Positions 24,901 through 32,568 of a DNA stretch of 34,970 bases are shown here, one piece after another. A program made the position numbers and the translations under genes. Numbering within the stretch: the first letter of the stretch is position 1; each line of letters begins with the position of its first letter. The stretch is from an uncultured Aquimarina sp. (GTDB lineage: Bacteria > Bacteroidota > Bacteroidia > Flavobacteriales > Flavobacteriaceae), in assembly GCF_947492965.1 (NCBI RefSeq), contig NZ_CANLOZ010000020.1, forward strand, positions 1 to 34,970, read 5' to 3'. The notes under the pieces are model-generated. The model was not told the origin of the DNA and made no database searches. It saw nothing but the letters and a program-made list of their open reading frames with translations.

Positions 24901-25581
24901 TTATTGCAAGTTAAGCTTATCTATTTTATGATGAATACCAGTGCTTTGCATTTCTTTTTCAATAGCTTGAAATTCTGATTTATCAGCACTTCTAAGAATA
25001 CTTCCGTTTTTTAAGTAATGTAAGTAATCGCAGGTATCGTATAAGGTAGAAAAAATATGTGATGACAAAATTATAATCTTATTAAGCTCTTTTAACTTCA
25101 ACAAGATTTGATTGATAATCGCATTGCTATGAATATCAACCCCATTAAATGGTTCATCTAGAATATAAACATCATTTTTTTGCATTAAAATTCCTGTTAA
25201 CGCCAATTTCTTTTGCATGCCAGTAGAATAGGTTTCGGCATATTGATCTAATGGTAAATCAAAAATGTTTTTTTCATTTATATCAATCTCTTTTTGACTT
25301 CTAGCTTTACATAGTAATCTTAAATACTCTTTACCTGTAATCTTAGATAGGAAGTAGGGATCTGTTTGCAAAAAACCCATCACGTTTTTAAGAGTCCCCT
25401 CAGAATATTCAATAACTCCTTTAAAACTTTCTATACCAGCAATGGTCTTAAACAAAGTAGTTTTACCAGCACCATTTTCTCCAACTATTCCATGAATCTC
25501 TCCTGGGTTAAAAGACAGATTTATATCCTTTAGTACTTCATTATCATTATAGCTTTTTGATAAAGATTTGATAGATATCAT
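24901..25581 (-). CDS. ABC transporter ATP-binding protein
   Basis: 226 residues. Walker A is GENGAGKTT (34-42), followed by a degenerate Q-loop region (MGFLQTDPYF), the signature STGMQKK (119-125, in place of LSGGQ), Walker B VYILDEP (138-144) and the His switch LSSH175. It resembles ATPases of the ABC-2 type exporters with short nucleotide-binding subunits (for example multidrug, lipid or antibiotic efflux). Its start overlaps the stop of the permease gene by four bases (ATGA), so the two form one transporter. The substrate is unknown. Confidence 0.95.
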   Translation of the reverse strand: MISIKSLSKSYNDNEVLKDINLSFNPGEIHGIVGENGAGKTTLFKTIAGIESFKGVIEYSEGTLKNVMGFLQTDPYFLSKITGKEYLRLLCKARSQKEIDINEKNIFDLPLDQYAETYSTGMQKKLALTGILMQKNDVYILDEPFNGVDIHSNAIINQILLKLKELNKIIILSSHIFSTLYDTCDYLHYLKNGSILRSADKSEFQAIEKEMQSTGIHHKIDKLNLQ

Positions 25582-26495
25582 TGTAATGATTGATTTAAAT
25601 TACGTAAAGCTTCTTTATAAAAATATGGTATTGTGATGATCATTATTGGTGGAAACAACAAACACAACGCTCCAACAATTCCTTGAAATATTCCTAATCC
25701 ATAATATTCAAACGCATATTTCATAAAAACATACATTATCAAATACAACCAACCTATTAATAAAAACAGCAATGTAAAATGAGTTTCTTTGGCATAAAAA
25801 ACAACTAATACAATTAAAATGGGAAGAACCAGTAGCAAACTATTCTTCAAAGCTACCATAACTTTATGTTTTAAAAACTCTTTTGGATTCTTATCATATA
25901 TCCAAACATAATACGCGGGATCAGGTTTTGTATAATAACCAGAACATACCAATAAAATTAGAATTAAAGCAAAGATTCCTAAGTTATAATTCTCCTTATA
26001 TATTGCTATACCTGTCAAACCATAAACCAACGGAAAAACCCAAAATGTTTTTCGAAAACCAATGATAAATTCTGTAGGCTCTTTTCCAAAAGGAGTAGGT
26101 ATTATTATAGTTTGTCGTTTTCCTTTTTTAAGAAAAGAAATTAAAACACCTATTACACATAATACAAACGCTTCAATAAAAAACCCCTTAACTACCAATA
26201 AAAGCGCAAACGGAATAACCTTTATAAGATTATTAAGAATCATGATTTTCCTGTATTCAGCAGCTGAAAAATGTTGTTTAAGAAATTCTACATGATTGGC
26301 ATTCGTAAGACTATATGCAAATATTGTTGCTATAAAAATATAGATATAATTAGCATATAAAACTCGATCAAAAAAACTCAGAGACATCCAACAAAAAAGA
26401 AAAACTATAATAGGATATCCAATAACAGGTTCTGTACCAAAATCTTTAAAGGCACTATGCACGCGTTTATATTGTAATTGATAGTAGTATTTCAA
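25578..26495 (-). CDS. Predicted ABC transporter membrane subunit
   Basis: 305 residues with about seven to eight hydrophobic stretches (GYPIIVFLFCWMSLSF, YIFIATIFAYSLTN, VIPFALLLVVKGFFIEAFV, TFWVFPLVYGLTGIAI, LGIFALILILLVCSGYY, SLLLVLPILIVLVVFY, TLLFLLIGWLYLIMYVF). No standard permease motif is visible, but four-base overlap with the ATPase gene fixes its role. Short basic loops such as LKKGKRQ sit between helices. It could be an exporter of lipids, peptides or drugs; no way to decide. Upstream, 84 bp separate it from the secreted CxxCH protein gene, with a dyad at 26521-26552. Confidence 0.82.
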   Translation of the reverse strand: MKYYYQLQYKRVHSAFKDFGTEPVIGYPIIVFLFCWMSLSFFDRVLYANYIYIFIATIFAYSLTNANHVEFLKQHFSAAEYRKIMILNNLIKVIPFALLLVVKGFFIEAFVLCVIGVLISFLKKGKRQTIIIPTPFGKEPTEFIIGFRKTFWVFPLVYGLTGIAIYKENYNLGIFALILILLVCSGYYTKPDPAYYVWIYDKNPKEFLKHKVMVALKNSLLLVLPILIVLVVFYAKETHFTLLFLLIGWLYLIMYVFMKYAFEYYGLGIFQGIVGALCLLFPPIMIITIPYFYKEALRNLNQSLQ

Positions 26496-26520
26496 ACTAT
26501 TGATTTATCCACTGAGATTA

Positions 26521-26552
26521 TAACATATGTCACCTTCGTAATATATATGTTA
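26521..26552. promoter_or_regulatory. Inverted repeat upstream of the ABC operon
   Basis: TAACATAT-N16-ATATGTTA is a perfect 8-bp dyad, 26 bp upstream of the permease start. It has no T-tract, so it is more like an operator than a terminator. Confidence 0.3.
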
Positions 26553-26579
26553 CAAAAAAATATTATCAAGACCTTAAAA

Positions 26580-27599
26580 TCAATCTTTCAATCTCAGATG
26601 TACGCAATCCAACTCTTCAAAAACCTCGTTAGCATTTAGAAAAAAGGATTTTTCTTCCTCTTCATCCACGTAGCGAATCATTTGATCTTTAACCAACACA
26701 TTAGGATAATCTAAAGTATTATCTCTATACGGGTATTTTAACCTTCCCACCATTCCAGTTTCGACATTACTCACAAATATAGTATCAAAATAATCTGGAG
26801 CACCCGAAAACTGGATTACCAAATAGGTATCTAACAATACTACTTGTTTAATAGAATCCCATCTCAATTTACCTACACTTCCGGTTAGATTAATCTCATT
26901 TACCAAAATCCATTTTTGCAAATCTTTTTTCCTTACATAAACTCCGTGCGATGTTTTGAAAACCTCATACAGATCATTTTTAGCTACTAATTCTGGAGAA
27001 GATTCGTTCATTTGATGACATCTTCCGCAATACGACAAAAAACCTTTTTTTACTTCTGGAGCATTGTTTACGTGTAATCTTATTTCTTCAGGAAAAAGCA
27101 TCTTAATCATATCTTCGCCCAAAATCATGCTATAATTATCTTTAGGAACAACTATTGGAACACTATCCCAAGAGATATCTGGATAAATAATAAGATCAAA
27201 ATATTTATTTTTAGAGAACTTTCGATTGGAAGATTTCCCTTTGATTATCCATTCTAAAGAAGGGTCAGCGACTTCTTGTACTTTTGGAAACAGTCTTTTT
27301 TGTATAGCTGACAGGAACAATTGATTTTCTGGTTTTTGTAAAGCATCTGGAATCCAATGCAATGTCGTCATAGCACAAAAACAACCAAAATTACTAAGCT
27401 CATAGGTCTCAGCATTTTTACCATTAATAAGTTTTACATCTGTTCCCCCAAAATTACTTCCACCGTCATAAATCGCATACAAAGTATCTTTAACACCATC
27501 CTTATTAAAATCTTCTATAATCGGAGTATATTCTTTATGAGATTGCGCAAACACATGTATCATAGAAAAAAACAATATATGTGTAAAACAGTCTCTCAT
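26580..27599 (-). CDS. Secreted protein with an EF-hand-like start and one CxxCH motif, function unknown
   Basis: 339 residues. A signal peptide (ILFFSMIHVFAQS) ends near residue 19. Next comes DFNKDGVKDTL (30-40), a DxNxDGxxD calcium-binding pattern like those of FG-GAP and dockerin-type repeats. Residues 191-195 are CGRCH, a CxxCH that can bind heme c, within FLSYCGRCHQMNESSPEL; a CxC (73-75, FGCFC) is also present. The rest is mixed beta-like sequence (WILVNEINLTGSVGKLRW, TYLVIQFSGAPDYF). It is not clear that this is a true cytochrome: no distant Met ligand is proven, and the CxxC pair may be disulfide. The gene begins 15 bp after the Nudix stop, so they probably share a transcript. I do not recognise a family. 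Confidence 0.8.
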   Translation of the reverse strand: MRDCFTHILFFSMIHVFAQSHKEYTPIIEDFNKDGVKDTLYAIYDGGSNFGGTDVKLINGKNAETYELSNFGCFCAMTTLHWIPDALQKPENQLFLSAIQKRLFPKVQEVADPSLEWIIKGKSSNRKFSKNKYFDLIIYPDISWDSVPIVVPKDNYSMILGEDMIKMLFPEEIRLHVNNAPEVKKGFLSYCGRCHQMNESSPELVAKNDLYEVFKTSHGVYVRKKDLQKWILVNEINLTGSVGKLRWDSIKQVVLLDTYLVIQFSGAPDYFDTIFVSNVETGMVGRLKYPYRDNTLDYPNVLVKDQMIRYVDEEEEKSFFLNANEVFEELDCVHLRLKD

Positions 27600-27614
27600 A
27601 TATTGACTTTTACT

Positions 27615-28223
27615 TTAGGATAAATATTCGTGAGAAAACAATTGTTTGATATTTGCGTAAGAATCTTTTAAAGCCTTTTTCGCTTTTTTAGCATCCTTCC
27701 ATTTCACTTTCATAATACCTTCATTCTTTTGCGGTGTTAACACTCCATCATATTCGGTTTTCATCTCAAACCAATAGGTTACTTTAAGCCTAAATTCTCC
27801 GTTTCTTTTGAAGATATGATAGGTTTTATATAAGAATTTAGTAATCTCCAGTCCTGTAACTCCGGTTTCCTCTTCTACTTCTCTAATGGCAGTAGTTTCC
27901 ATATCTTCCTTCTTCTCGGCTTTACCTTTCGGTAAATCCCACTTCCCATTTCTATGGATAAATAAAACCTCTTTTTTAGAATTATAAACCTTTCCTCCTC
28001 CTGCGACTACTACTGGTAGTTTTGCATACAAATGTTCCAAAAGTTTTTCTTCACTTTTATGATAGAAATGATATTTCACCTCTTTACCTTTATCTTCTTT
28101 ATGCAAAATATCTCTAATAATTTCAGGAAATTCCACATCTTTAATATGAATTGTTTTATAATCCTCAATTCCCTTTTTTGTGGACAGAATAATAGGCGTA
28201 TTATTCACAAAAACTTTATACAT
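27615..28223 (-). CDS. Nudix hydrolase
   Basis: 202 residues from ATG 28223 (MYKVFVNN); a TTG two codons earlier (28229) is less likely. The Nudix box occupies 100-122, with Gly100, Glu106, REVEEE (114-119) and Gly121 fitting GX5EX7REUXEEXGU. Preceding it are AGGGKVYN and WDLPKG, and an N-terminal extension of about 70 residues is present, as in several Bacteroidota Nudix proteins. Nudix enzymes split nucleoside diphosphates linked to other moieties, or clean oxidised nucleotides; the substrate is unknown. It starts eight bases from the pyrE start on the other strand and is followed by the secreted CxxCH protein. Confidence 0.93.
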   Translation of the reverse strand: MYKVFVNNTPIILSTKKGIEDYKTIHIKDVEFPEIIRDILHKEDKGKEVKYHFYHKSEEKLLEHLYAKLPVVVAGGGKVYNSKKEVLFIHRNGKWDLPKGKAEKKEDMETTAIREVEEETGVTGLEITKFLYKTYHIFKRNGEFRLKVTYWFEMKTEYDGVLTPQKNEGIMKVKWKDAKKAKKALKDSYANIKQLFSHEYLS

Positions 28224-28226
28224 TTG
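28219..28226 (+). promoter_or_regulatory. -7 promoter box for pyrE inside the Nudix start region
   Basis: TACATTTG matches TAnnTTTG and ends only five bases before the pyrE ATG, so transcription would start at or beside the ATG (near-leaderless). It overlaps the first codons of the Nudix gene on the other strand. No clear -33 box. Confidence 0.4.
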
Positions 28227-28231
28227 CAACT

Positions 28232-28873
28232 ATGATTTTTGACAAAAATACAGCAAAAAAAACTGCTGAACTACTATTGCAAATTAATGCAATTAAATTA
28301 CAACCACAAGAACCTTTTACATGGGCTTCTGGATGGAAATCTCCTATCTATTGTGATAATCGTGTGACTCTTTCTTATCCCGTTATTCGTAACTTCTTGA
28401 GAGAACATCTTGCTAAGTTTATTGAAGAAAAATACGGAAAACCGGATGTTATTGCTGGGGTTGCTACAGGAGCAATCGGAATAGGAATGCTTGTAGCTGA
28501 TTACTTAAATCTTCCATTTATCTACGTTCGGCCTGAAGCTAAGAAACATGGTAGAAAAAATCAAATTGAAGGAATTGTGCCGTCTGGCAAAAATGTGGTA
28601 GTAGTTGAGGACCTTATCAGTACAGGAAAAAGTAGTTTAAATGCGGTAAAAGCTCTTAAAGAGGTAAATGCTAATGTTAAAGGAATGGTAGCTATTTTCA
28701 ACTATGGTTTTGATATAGCATCTCAGAACTTTGAAGATGCGGCATTATCTTTGCACACTTTAAGTAATTATGAAAATCTTCTGGAACAAGCTTTGGACAC
28801 AAACTACATTACAGAAGAACAACAAGAAACACTACAAAACTGGAGAGTAAATCCAGCAGAGTGGAATCAATAA
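28232..28873 (+). CDS. pyrE: Orotate phosphoribosyltransferase
   Basis: Joins orotate and PRPP to OMP in pyrimidine synthesis. 213 residues, as expected. It has FTWASGWKSPIYCDNR (orotate site), VATGAIGIG, the flexible catalytic loop KKHGRKN (104-110) and the PRPP-binding VVVVEDLISTGKSS (122-135). Divergent from Nudix by an eight-base gap, and followed after 13 bp by the SRPBCC gene, so these two are likely an operon. No missing residue seen. Confidence 0.97.
   Translation: MIFDKNTAKKTAELLLQINAIKLQPQEPFTWASGWKSPIYCDNRVTLSYPVIRNFLREHLAKFIEEKYGKPDVIAGVATGAIGIGMLVADYLNLPFIYVRPEAKKHGRKNQIEGIVPSGKNVVVVEDLISTGKSSLNAVKALKEVNANVKGMVAIFNYGFDIASQNFEDAALSLHTLSNYENLLEQALDTNYITEEQQETLQNWRVNPAEWNQ
28243..28250 (-). 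promoter_or_regulatory. -7 promoter box for the Nudix gene inside pyrE
   Basis: On the minus strand TATTTTTG matches TAnnTTTG and lies 19 bp before the Nudix ATG, within the pyrE coding sequence. No -33 partner at standard spacing. Confidence 0.4.
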
Positions 28874-28886
28874 ATTTTTAATCTCG

Positions 28887-29279
28887 ATGAATCTAGAAAG
28901 CCCTACAGTTACTGTAGAAAAAACTCAACAAGAAGTTTTTGAATTTTTAACAAAAGTTGAAAATTTTGAAGAACTTATGCCAGAAAGCAAACAAAAATTC
29001 GAAAAATTAAACGATTCAAGATTTCTTTTTCAATTAAAAGGAATGCCAGAAATCGTATTAGAACAAAAAAGTAACACTGCTCCTACAACTGTTGTTCTTG
29101 GAGCGGCCAGCGATAAACTTCCTTTTACACTTACCGCTAATATTGCAGATGCAGGAGAAGGAAAAAGCACTACTCAATTAGTATTTGAAGGGCAATTTAA
29201 CGCTATGATGGGAATGATGATAAAAAATCCTATTCAAAACTTTATCAATACGCTAAGTGAAAATATAGGTAAATTATAG
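28887..29279 (+). CDS. SRPBCC (START/polyketide-cyclase-like) fold protein
   Basis: 130 residues. It begins MNLESPTVTVEKTQQEVFEF, where the V-x-V-x-K-x-x-x-x-V-F-x-F-L pattern and the following KVENFEELMPE are typical of small SRPBCC proteins with a hydrophobic ligand pocket. The C-terminal amphipathic helix is MMIKNPIQNFINTLSENIGK. It may bind a small hydrophobic ligand or lipid; no catalytic residues are visible. It lies 13 bp after pyrE and 15 bp before the convergent birA stop. Confidence 0.82.
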   Translation: MNLESPTVTVEKTQQEVFEFLTKVENFEELMPESKQKFEKLNDSRFLFQLKGMPEIVLEQKSNTAPTTVVLGAASDKLPFTLTANIADAGEGKSTTQLVFEGQFNAMMGMMIKNPIQNFINTLSENIGKL

Positions 29280-29290
29280 TTTTAACATCC

Positions 29291-29326
29291 TTGATCAATA
29301 AAGAAGCTTTACTTCTTTAAGATCAA
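29291..29326. terminator. Composite hairpin overlapping the birA stop
   Basis: TTGATC (29291-29296) pairs with GATCAA (29321-29326) around an inner stem AAAGAAG (29300-29306) / CTTCTTT (29312-29318), loop CTTTA. It spans the last codons of birA and lies between convergent SRPBCC and birA genes. No good T-tract, so it is a weak terminator or a transcript-end structure. Confidence 0.4.
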
Positions 29327-30026
29327 AACTTCTAATAATTTCATCTTCTAATAGAATTTGAAGTTTTCCAGCTGTTGTTATATCTTTAATAATACCCACG
29401 AACGAATTACCCTTGACATCCATAAATGTTGAGGGTTTATTTTTTCTAAACAACAAGGACTCGTATGTTTTTTTAATAAATGAAAAATTAGCTGGAGCTA
29501 GTATTCCAAATCTACTTTGTAACTTTTCTAAAAGAATAGATAATACTTCATCCAGTTCAAAATGTTTACCTAGAATTTGTTTTAAGGAAGATGCCAGAGG
29601 AAGATTATCAAAATGCTGCTGATTCACATTAATTCCGATACCAATAATCACTCCTTTAAGCCTGCCATTATTAACCATATTTTCTATTAAAATACCACAT
29701 ATCTTAGACCTATCTGACAGAATGTCGTTTGGCCATTTTATAGACAGTTTTGGCAGCAGTAAAGATTCTAAAGTTTCGTATACACTGATAGAAACCACCA
29801 TAGATACATAAAATTGATGAACAATATCAAGATCATTAATTGGCATAAACACACTGCAGGTAAGGTTTTCTCCCGGATTACTTTGCCAAGTAGTACCCAT
29901 CTGACCTTTGCCCTGCAACTGCTCATGTGCTACAACACAAACAGGTTTATCCAAAGACTTTTCTCGATTCATATCTCGAAGAAAAATATTTGTAGAGTCA
30001 ATGGCATCAACTTTGATTATATGCAT
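29295..30026 (-). CDS. birA: Biotin--[acetyl-CoA carboxylase] ligase, catalytic domain only
   Basis: Activates biotin with ATP and attaches it to carrier Lys. 243 residues from ATG 30026 (MHIIKVDAIDSTN); an upstream in-frame stretch to 30146 has no family features. It shows the biotin-binding loop GKGQMGTTW (39-47; E. coli GRGRRGRxW), LSIKWPNDILSD with the catalytic Lys97, CGILIEN (110-116), and IGIGINVNQ. It lacks the N-terminal winged-helix DNA-binding domain of E. coli BirA, so it should not act as a repressor. A substrate in the window is pyruvate carboxylase (biotin Lys about 1116). Divergent from rsfS by 90 bp. Confidence 0.95.
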   Translation of the reverse strand: MHIIKVDAIDSTNIFLRDMNREKSLDKPVCVVAHEQLQGKGQMGTTWQSNPGENLTCSVFMPINDLDIVHQFYVSMVVSISVYETLESLLLPKLSIKWPNDILSDRSKICGILIENMVNNGRLKGVIIGIGINVNQQHFDNLPLASSLKQILGKHFELDEVLSILLEKLQSRFGILAPANFSFIKKTYESLLFRKNKPSTFMDVKGNSFVGIIKDITTAGKLQILLEDEIIRSFDLKEVKLLY

Positions 30027-30065
30027 AATTAACAGTGTGAAATTTTTTACAAATGTCTGCAAATG

Positions 30066-30073
30066 CAAACATA
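30066..30073 (-). promoter_or_regulatory. -7 promoter box for birA
   Basis: Minus strand TATGTTTG fits TAnnTTTG, 39 bp before the birA ATG. It is followed by a run of TTTGCA-like repeats. The -33 element is not evident. Confidence 0.4.
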
Positions 30074-30116
30074 TAAACATAAAAAGTAATAACTTTACAC
30101 AAATTAAAAAAAATGC

Positions 30117-30488
30117 ATGACTAAAAAAGAAATCGGTACTGACCAACTAATAACTCATATAATCAAAGGTATTGAAGAAGTAAAGGGTAATGATATTACC
30201 ATTTTGGACTTAAGAGAAATTGAAAATACAGTTTGTAGTTATTTTGTTATTTGCAACGGTACTTCTAATACTCAGGTCAATGCCATTGTTAATTCCATCC
30301 AAAAAACGGTAAGCAAGTCTATAAAAGATAAACCTTGGCACGTAGAAGGTGGAGAAAATGCAGAGTGGGTATTGATTGATTATGTAAATGTAGTTGTCCA
30401 TGTTTTCCAAAAACACATCAGAGAATTTTATGACATAGAAAGTTTATGGGGAGATGCGAAAACAACAACTATCGAAACAAACTATTAA
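30117..30488 (+). CDS. rsfS: Ribosome silencing factor RsfS
   Basis: 123 residues. It binds ribosomal protein L14 and blocks 30S-50S joining when nutrients fall. The family signature is present: GNDITILDLREIENTVCSYF followed by VICNGTSNTQV, then KPWHVEGGENAEWVLIDY, and the C-terminal VVVHVFQKHIREFYDIESLW. The C-terminal tail (KTTTIETNY) is poorly conserved. It starts 90 bp from birA and is 11 bp before ftsH, so it is very likely co-transcribed with ftsH. Confidence 0.97.
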   Translation: MTKKEIGTDQLITHIIKGIEEVKGNDITILDLREIENTVCSYFVICNGTSNTQVNAIVNSIQKTVSKSIKDKPWHVEGGENAEWVLIDYVNVVVHVFQKHIREFYDIESLWGDAKTTTIETNY

Positions 30489-30499
30489 AAAAGGCGTAA

Positions 30500-32449
30500 A
30501 TGGCTAAAGACAATAAAAAAATGGACTCGAATAAAAAACCAAAGTTTAGCGCATATTGGATTTATGGTGTAATAATCGTTGGATTTTTAGCATTAAATTT
30601 TCTAGGTGGAGGAAGTATGGGATCTGCCCCAGAAACATCCACTTCTGATTTTAATAATTTCTTGAGTAATGGAGAAGTAGAGAAAATAGTTATTATTACA
30701 AATCGAAGGCTGGCTAGAGTATATCTTACTCCAGAAGCAAAAAACCAAGATAAACACACAAAAAACAAAAGAAATTCATTTTTACCAGCAAGCCCAAATG
30801 ATCCTGATTATGAATTTGAGTTTGGTGATCTTCAAAATTTTGAGAATGAAATTTCTAGAATCAAAAGTGAGAACAATCTTTCTACTGAAGTAGGGTATGA
30901 TACCGAAAGTAATATGTGGGGAGATATATTTATCACTTTACTTCCGTTTGCTTTAATTATTGGTGTTTGGATATTTATCATGCGAAGAATGAGCGGTGGC
31001 GCTGGTGGTGGTGCTGGTGGTCAGATATTCAATATCGGAAAATCGAAAGCTAAACTTTTTGATCAAAATACAGACGTTAAAGTTTCATTCGAAAATGTAG
31101 CTGGATTAGAAGGAGCGAAAGAAGAAGTACAGGAAATCGTTGACTTCCTTAAAAACCCAGAAAAATACACCTCTCTCGGAGGTAAAATTCCAAAAGGAGC
31201 TTTATTGGTAGGACCTCCAGGAACTGGAAAAACATTATTAGCTAAAGCAGTTGCTGGTGAAGCTAAAGTACCGTTTTTCTCATTATCAGGTTCTGACTTC
31301 GTAGAAATGTTTGTAGGTGTAGGTGCGTCGAGAGTACGTGACTTATTTAAACAAGCGAAAGAAAAATCACCAGCTATCATTTTTATTGATGAAATAGATG
31401 CCATTGGTAGAGCTAGAGGTAAAAGTAATTTCTCAGGATCTAACGACGAAAGAGAAAACACGTTGAATCAACTTCTTACCGAAATGGACGGTTTTGGAAC
31501 CAATACTAATGTAATTGTAATTGCTGCTACCAACCGTGCAGATGTATTAGATAAGGCGTTAATGCGTGCTGGTCGATTCGATAGACAGATTTATGTAGAT
31601 CTTCCAGATGTTCGAGAGCGTAAAGAAATATTTGAAGTTCATCTTAAACCTCTTAAAAAAGAGGATGAATTAGACACAGACTTTTTGTCTAAACAAACTC
31701 CAGGATTTTCTGGAGCGGATATTGCGAATGTTTGTAACGAAGCTGCCCTTATTGCTGCTCGTAAAGGAAATAAAGCTGTAGGTAAACAGGACTTCCTAGA
31801 TGCAGTAGATAGAATTGTTGGTGGTTTAGAAAAGAAAAATAAAATTATTACTCCAGCGGAAAAACGGGCAATTGCATTTCATGAAGCTGGACATGCTACA
31901 GTAAGTTGGATGTTGGAACATGCCGCACCTTTAGTAAAAGTAACCATTGTACCGAGAGGACAATCGTTAGGAGCTGCATGGTATCTACCTGAGGAAAGGT
32001 TGATCGTAAGACCAAACCAAATGCTAGATGAAATGTGTGCAACTTTAGGAGGTCGTGCTGCTGAAAAAGTGATCTTCAATGAAATTTCTACAGGTGCGCT
32101 AAGTGATTTAGAAAAGGTTACAAAACAAGCTAGAGCCATGGTTACTATCTATGGACTTAATGATAAAATAGGAAACCTAACCTATTATGACTCTTCAGGT
32201 CAAAACGAGTACGGTTTCACAAAACCTTATAGTGAGCAAACTAGCGAGCTGATTGATAAAGAAATTTCGAACATCATCGAAGAGCAATATCAACGTGCTA
32301 TTGAATTGTTAGAAAAAAACAAAGATAAACTTACAGAACTAGCAGAAGTATTGTTAGAGAAAGAAGTTATTTTTAAGGACAACCTAGAGAAAATTTTTGG
32401 TAAACGTCCTTTCGACAAAAAAGAAGAAACGATCATTGAACCTTCTTAG
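30500..32449 (+). CDS. ftsH: ATP-dependent membrane zinc protease FtsH
   Basis: 649 residues. It degrades misfolded and regulatory proteins at the membrane as a hexamer. An N-terminal helix (about 19-36) and a second (about 145-162) enclose an outer domain of about 110 residues, followed by the Gly-rich SGGAGGGAGGQ. The AAA+ part has Walker A GPPGTGKT (238-245), Walker B IIFIDEID (293-300) and the second-region-of-homology NRADVLDKALMRAGRFDR. The zinc site is HEAGH (461-465), with the third ligand in the downstream DLEKVTKQARAM region. The C-terminus is short (KRPFDKKEETIIEPS). Follows rsfS by 11 bp. A strong terminator follows at 32478-32521. Confidence 0.98.
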   Translation: MAKDNKKMDSNKKPKFSAYWIYGVIIVGFLALNFLGGGSMGSAPETSTSDFNNFLSNGEVEKIVIITNRRLARVYLTPEAKNQDKHTKNKRNSFLPASPNDPDYEFEFGDLQNFENEISRIKSENNLSTEVGYDTESNMWGDIFITLLPFALIIGVWIFIMRRMSGGAGGGAGGQIFNIGKSKAKLFDQNTDVKVSFENVAGLEGAKEEVQEIVDFLKNPEKYTSLGGKIPKGALLVGPPGTGKTLLAKAVAGEAKVPFFSLSGSDFVEMFVGVGASRVRDLFKQAKEKSPAIIFIDEIDAIGRARGKSNFSGSNDERENTLNQLLTEMDGFGTNTNVIVIAATNRADVLDKALMRAGRFDRQIYVDLPDVRERKEIFEVHLKPLKKEDELDTDFLSKQTPGFSGADIANVCNEAALIAARKGNKAVGKQDFLDAVDRIVGGLEKKNKIITPAEKRAIAFHEAGHATVSWMLEHAAPLVKVTIVPRGQSLGAAWYLPEERLIVRPNQMLDEMCATLGGRAAEKVIFNEISTGALSDLEKVTKQARAMVTIYGLNDKIGNLTYYDSSGQNEYGFTKPYSEQTSELIDKEISNIIEEQYQRAIELLEKNKDKLTELAEVLLEKEVIFKDNLEKIFGKRPFDKKEETIIEPS

Positions 32450-32477
32450 AAAGAGATCGTTTTTTTACAAGTAAATT

Positions 32478-32521
32478 AAAAAAATCTTAATCTAATAAGA
32501 GTATTAGGTTAAGATTTTTTT
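32478..32521 (+). terminator. Rho-independent terminator after ftsH
   Basis: A 14-bp stem (AATCTTAATCTAAT / ATTAGGTTAAGATT, one G-T wobble), extended by A/T pairs and followed by a T run. Loop about 6 nt. It closes the rsfS-ftsH transcript. Confidence 0.9.
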
Positions 32522-32528
32522 ATCTTTG
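32521..32528 (+). promoter_or_regulatory. -7 promoter box for the LUD-cdsA-psd operon
   Basis: TATCTTTG matches TAnnTTTG, 40 bp before the LUD gene ATG. Its first base is the last base of the ftsH terminator, so the -33 region lies inside the terminator stem. No clear -33 TTTG. Confidence 0.4.
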
Positions 32529-32568
32529 AAAGTAATGTTAACCCGTAAATCCCCGACGACATCTAAAA

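Noticed and set aside
24885..24902. AACTA-N-TAGTT as a terminator between the M14 and ABC genes
   Set aside because: Only five base pairs with a one-base loop; too weak despite the A/T run.
30027..30146. N-terminal extension of BirA
   Set aside because: Overlaps the divergent rsfS start and contains birA's promoter box; MHIIKVDAIDSTN aligns to the family.
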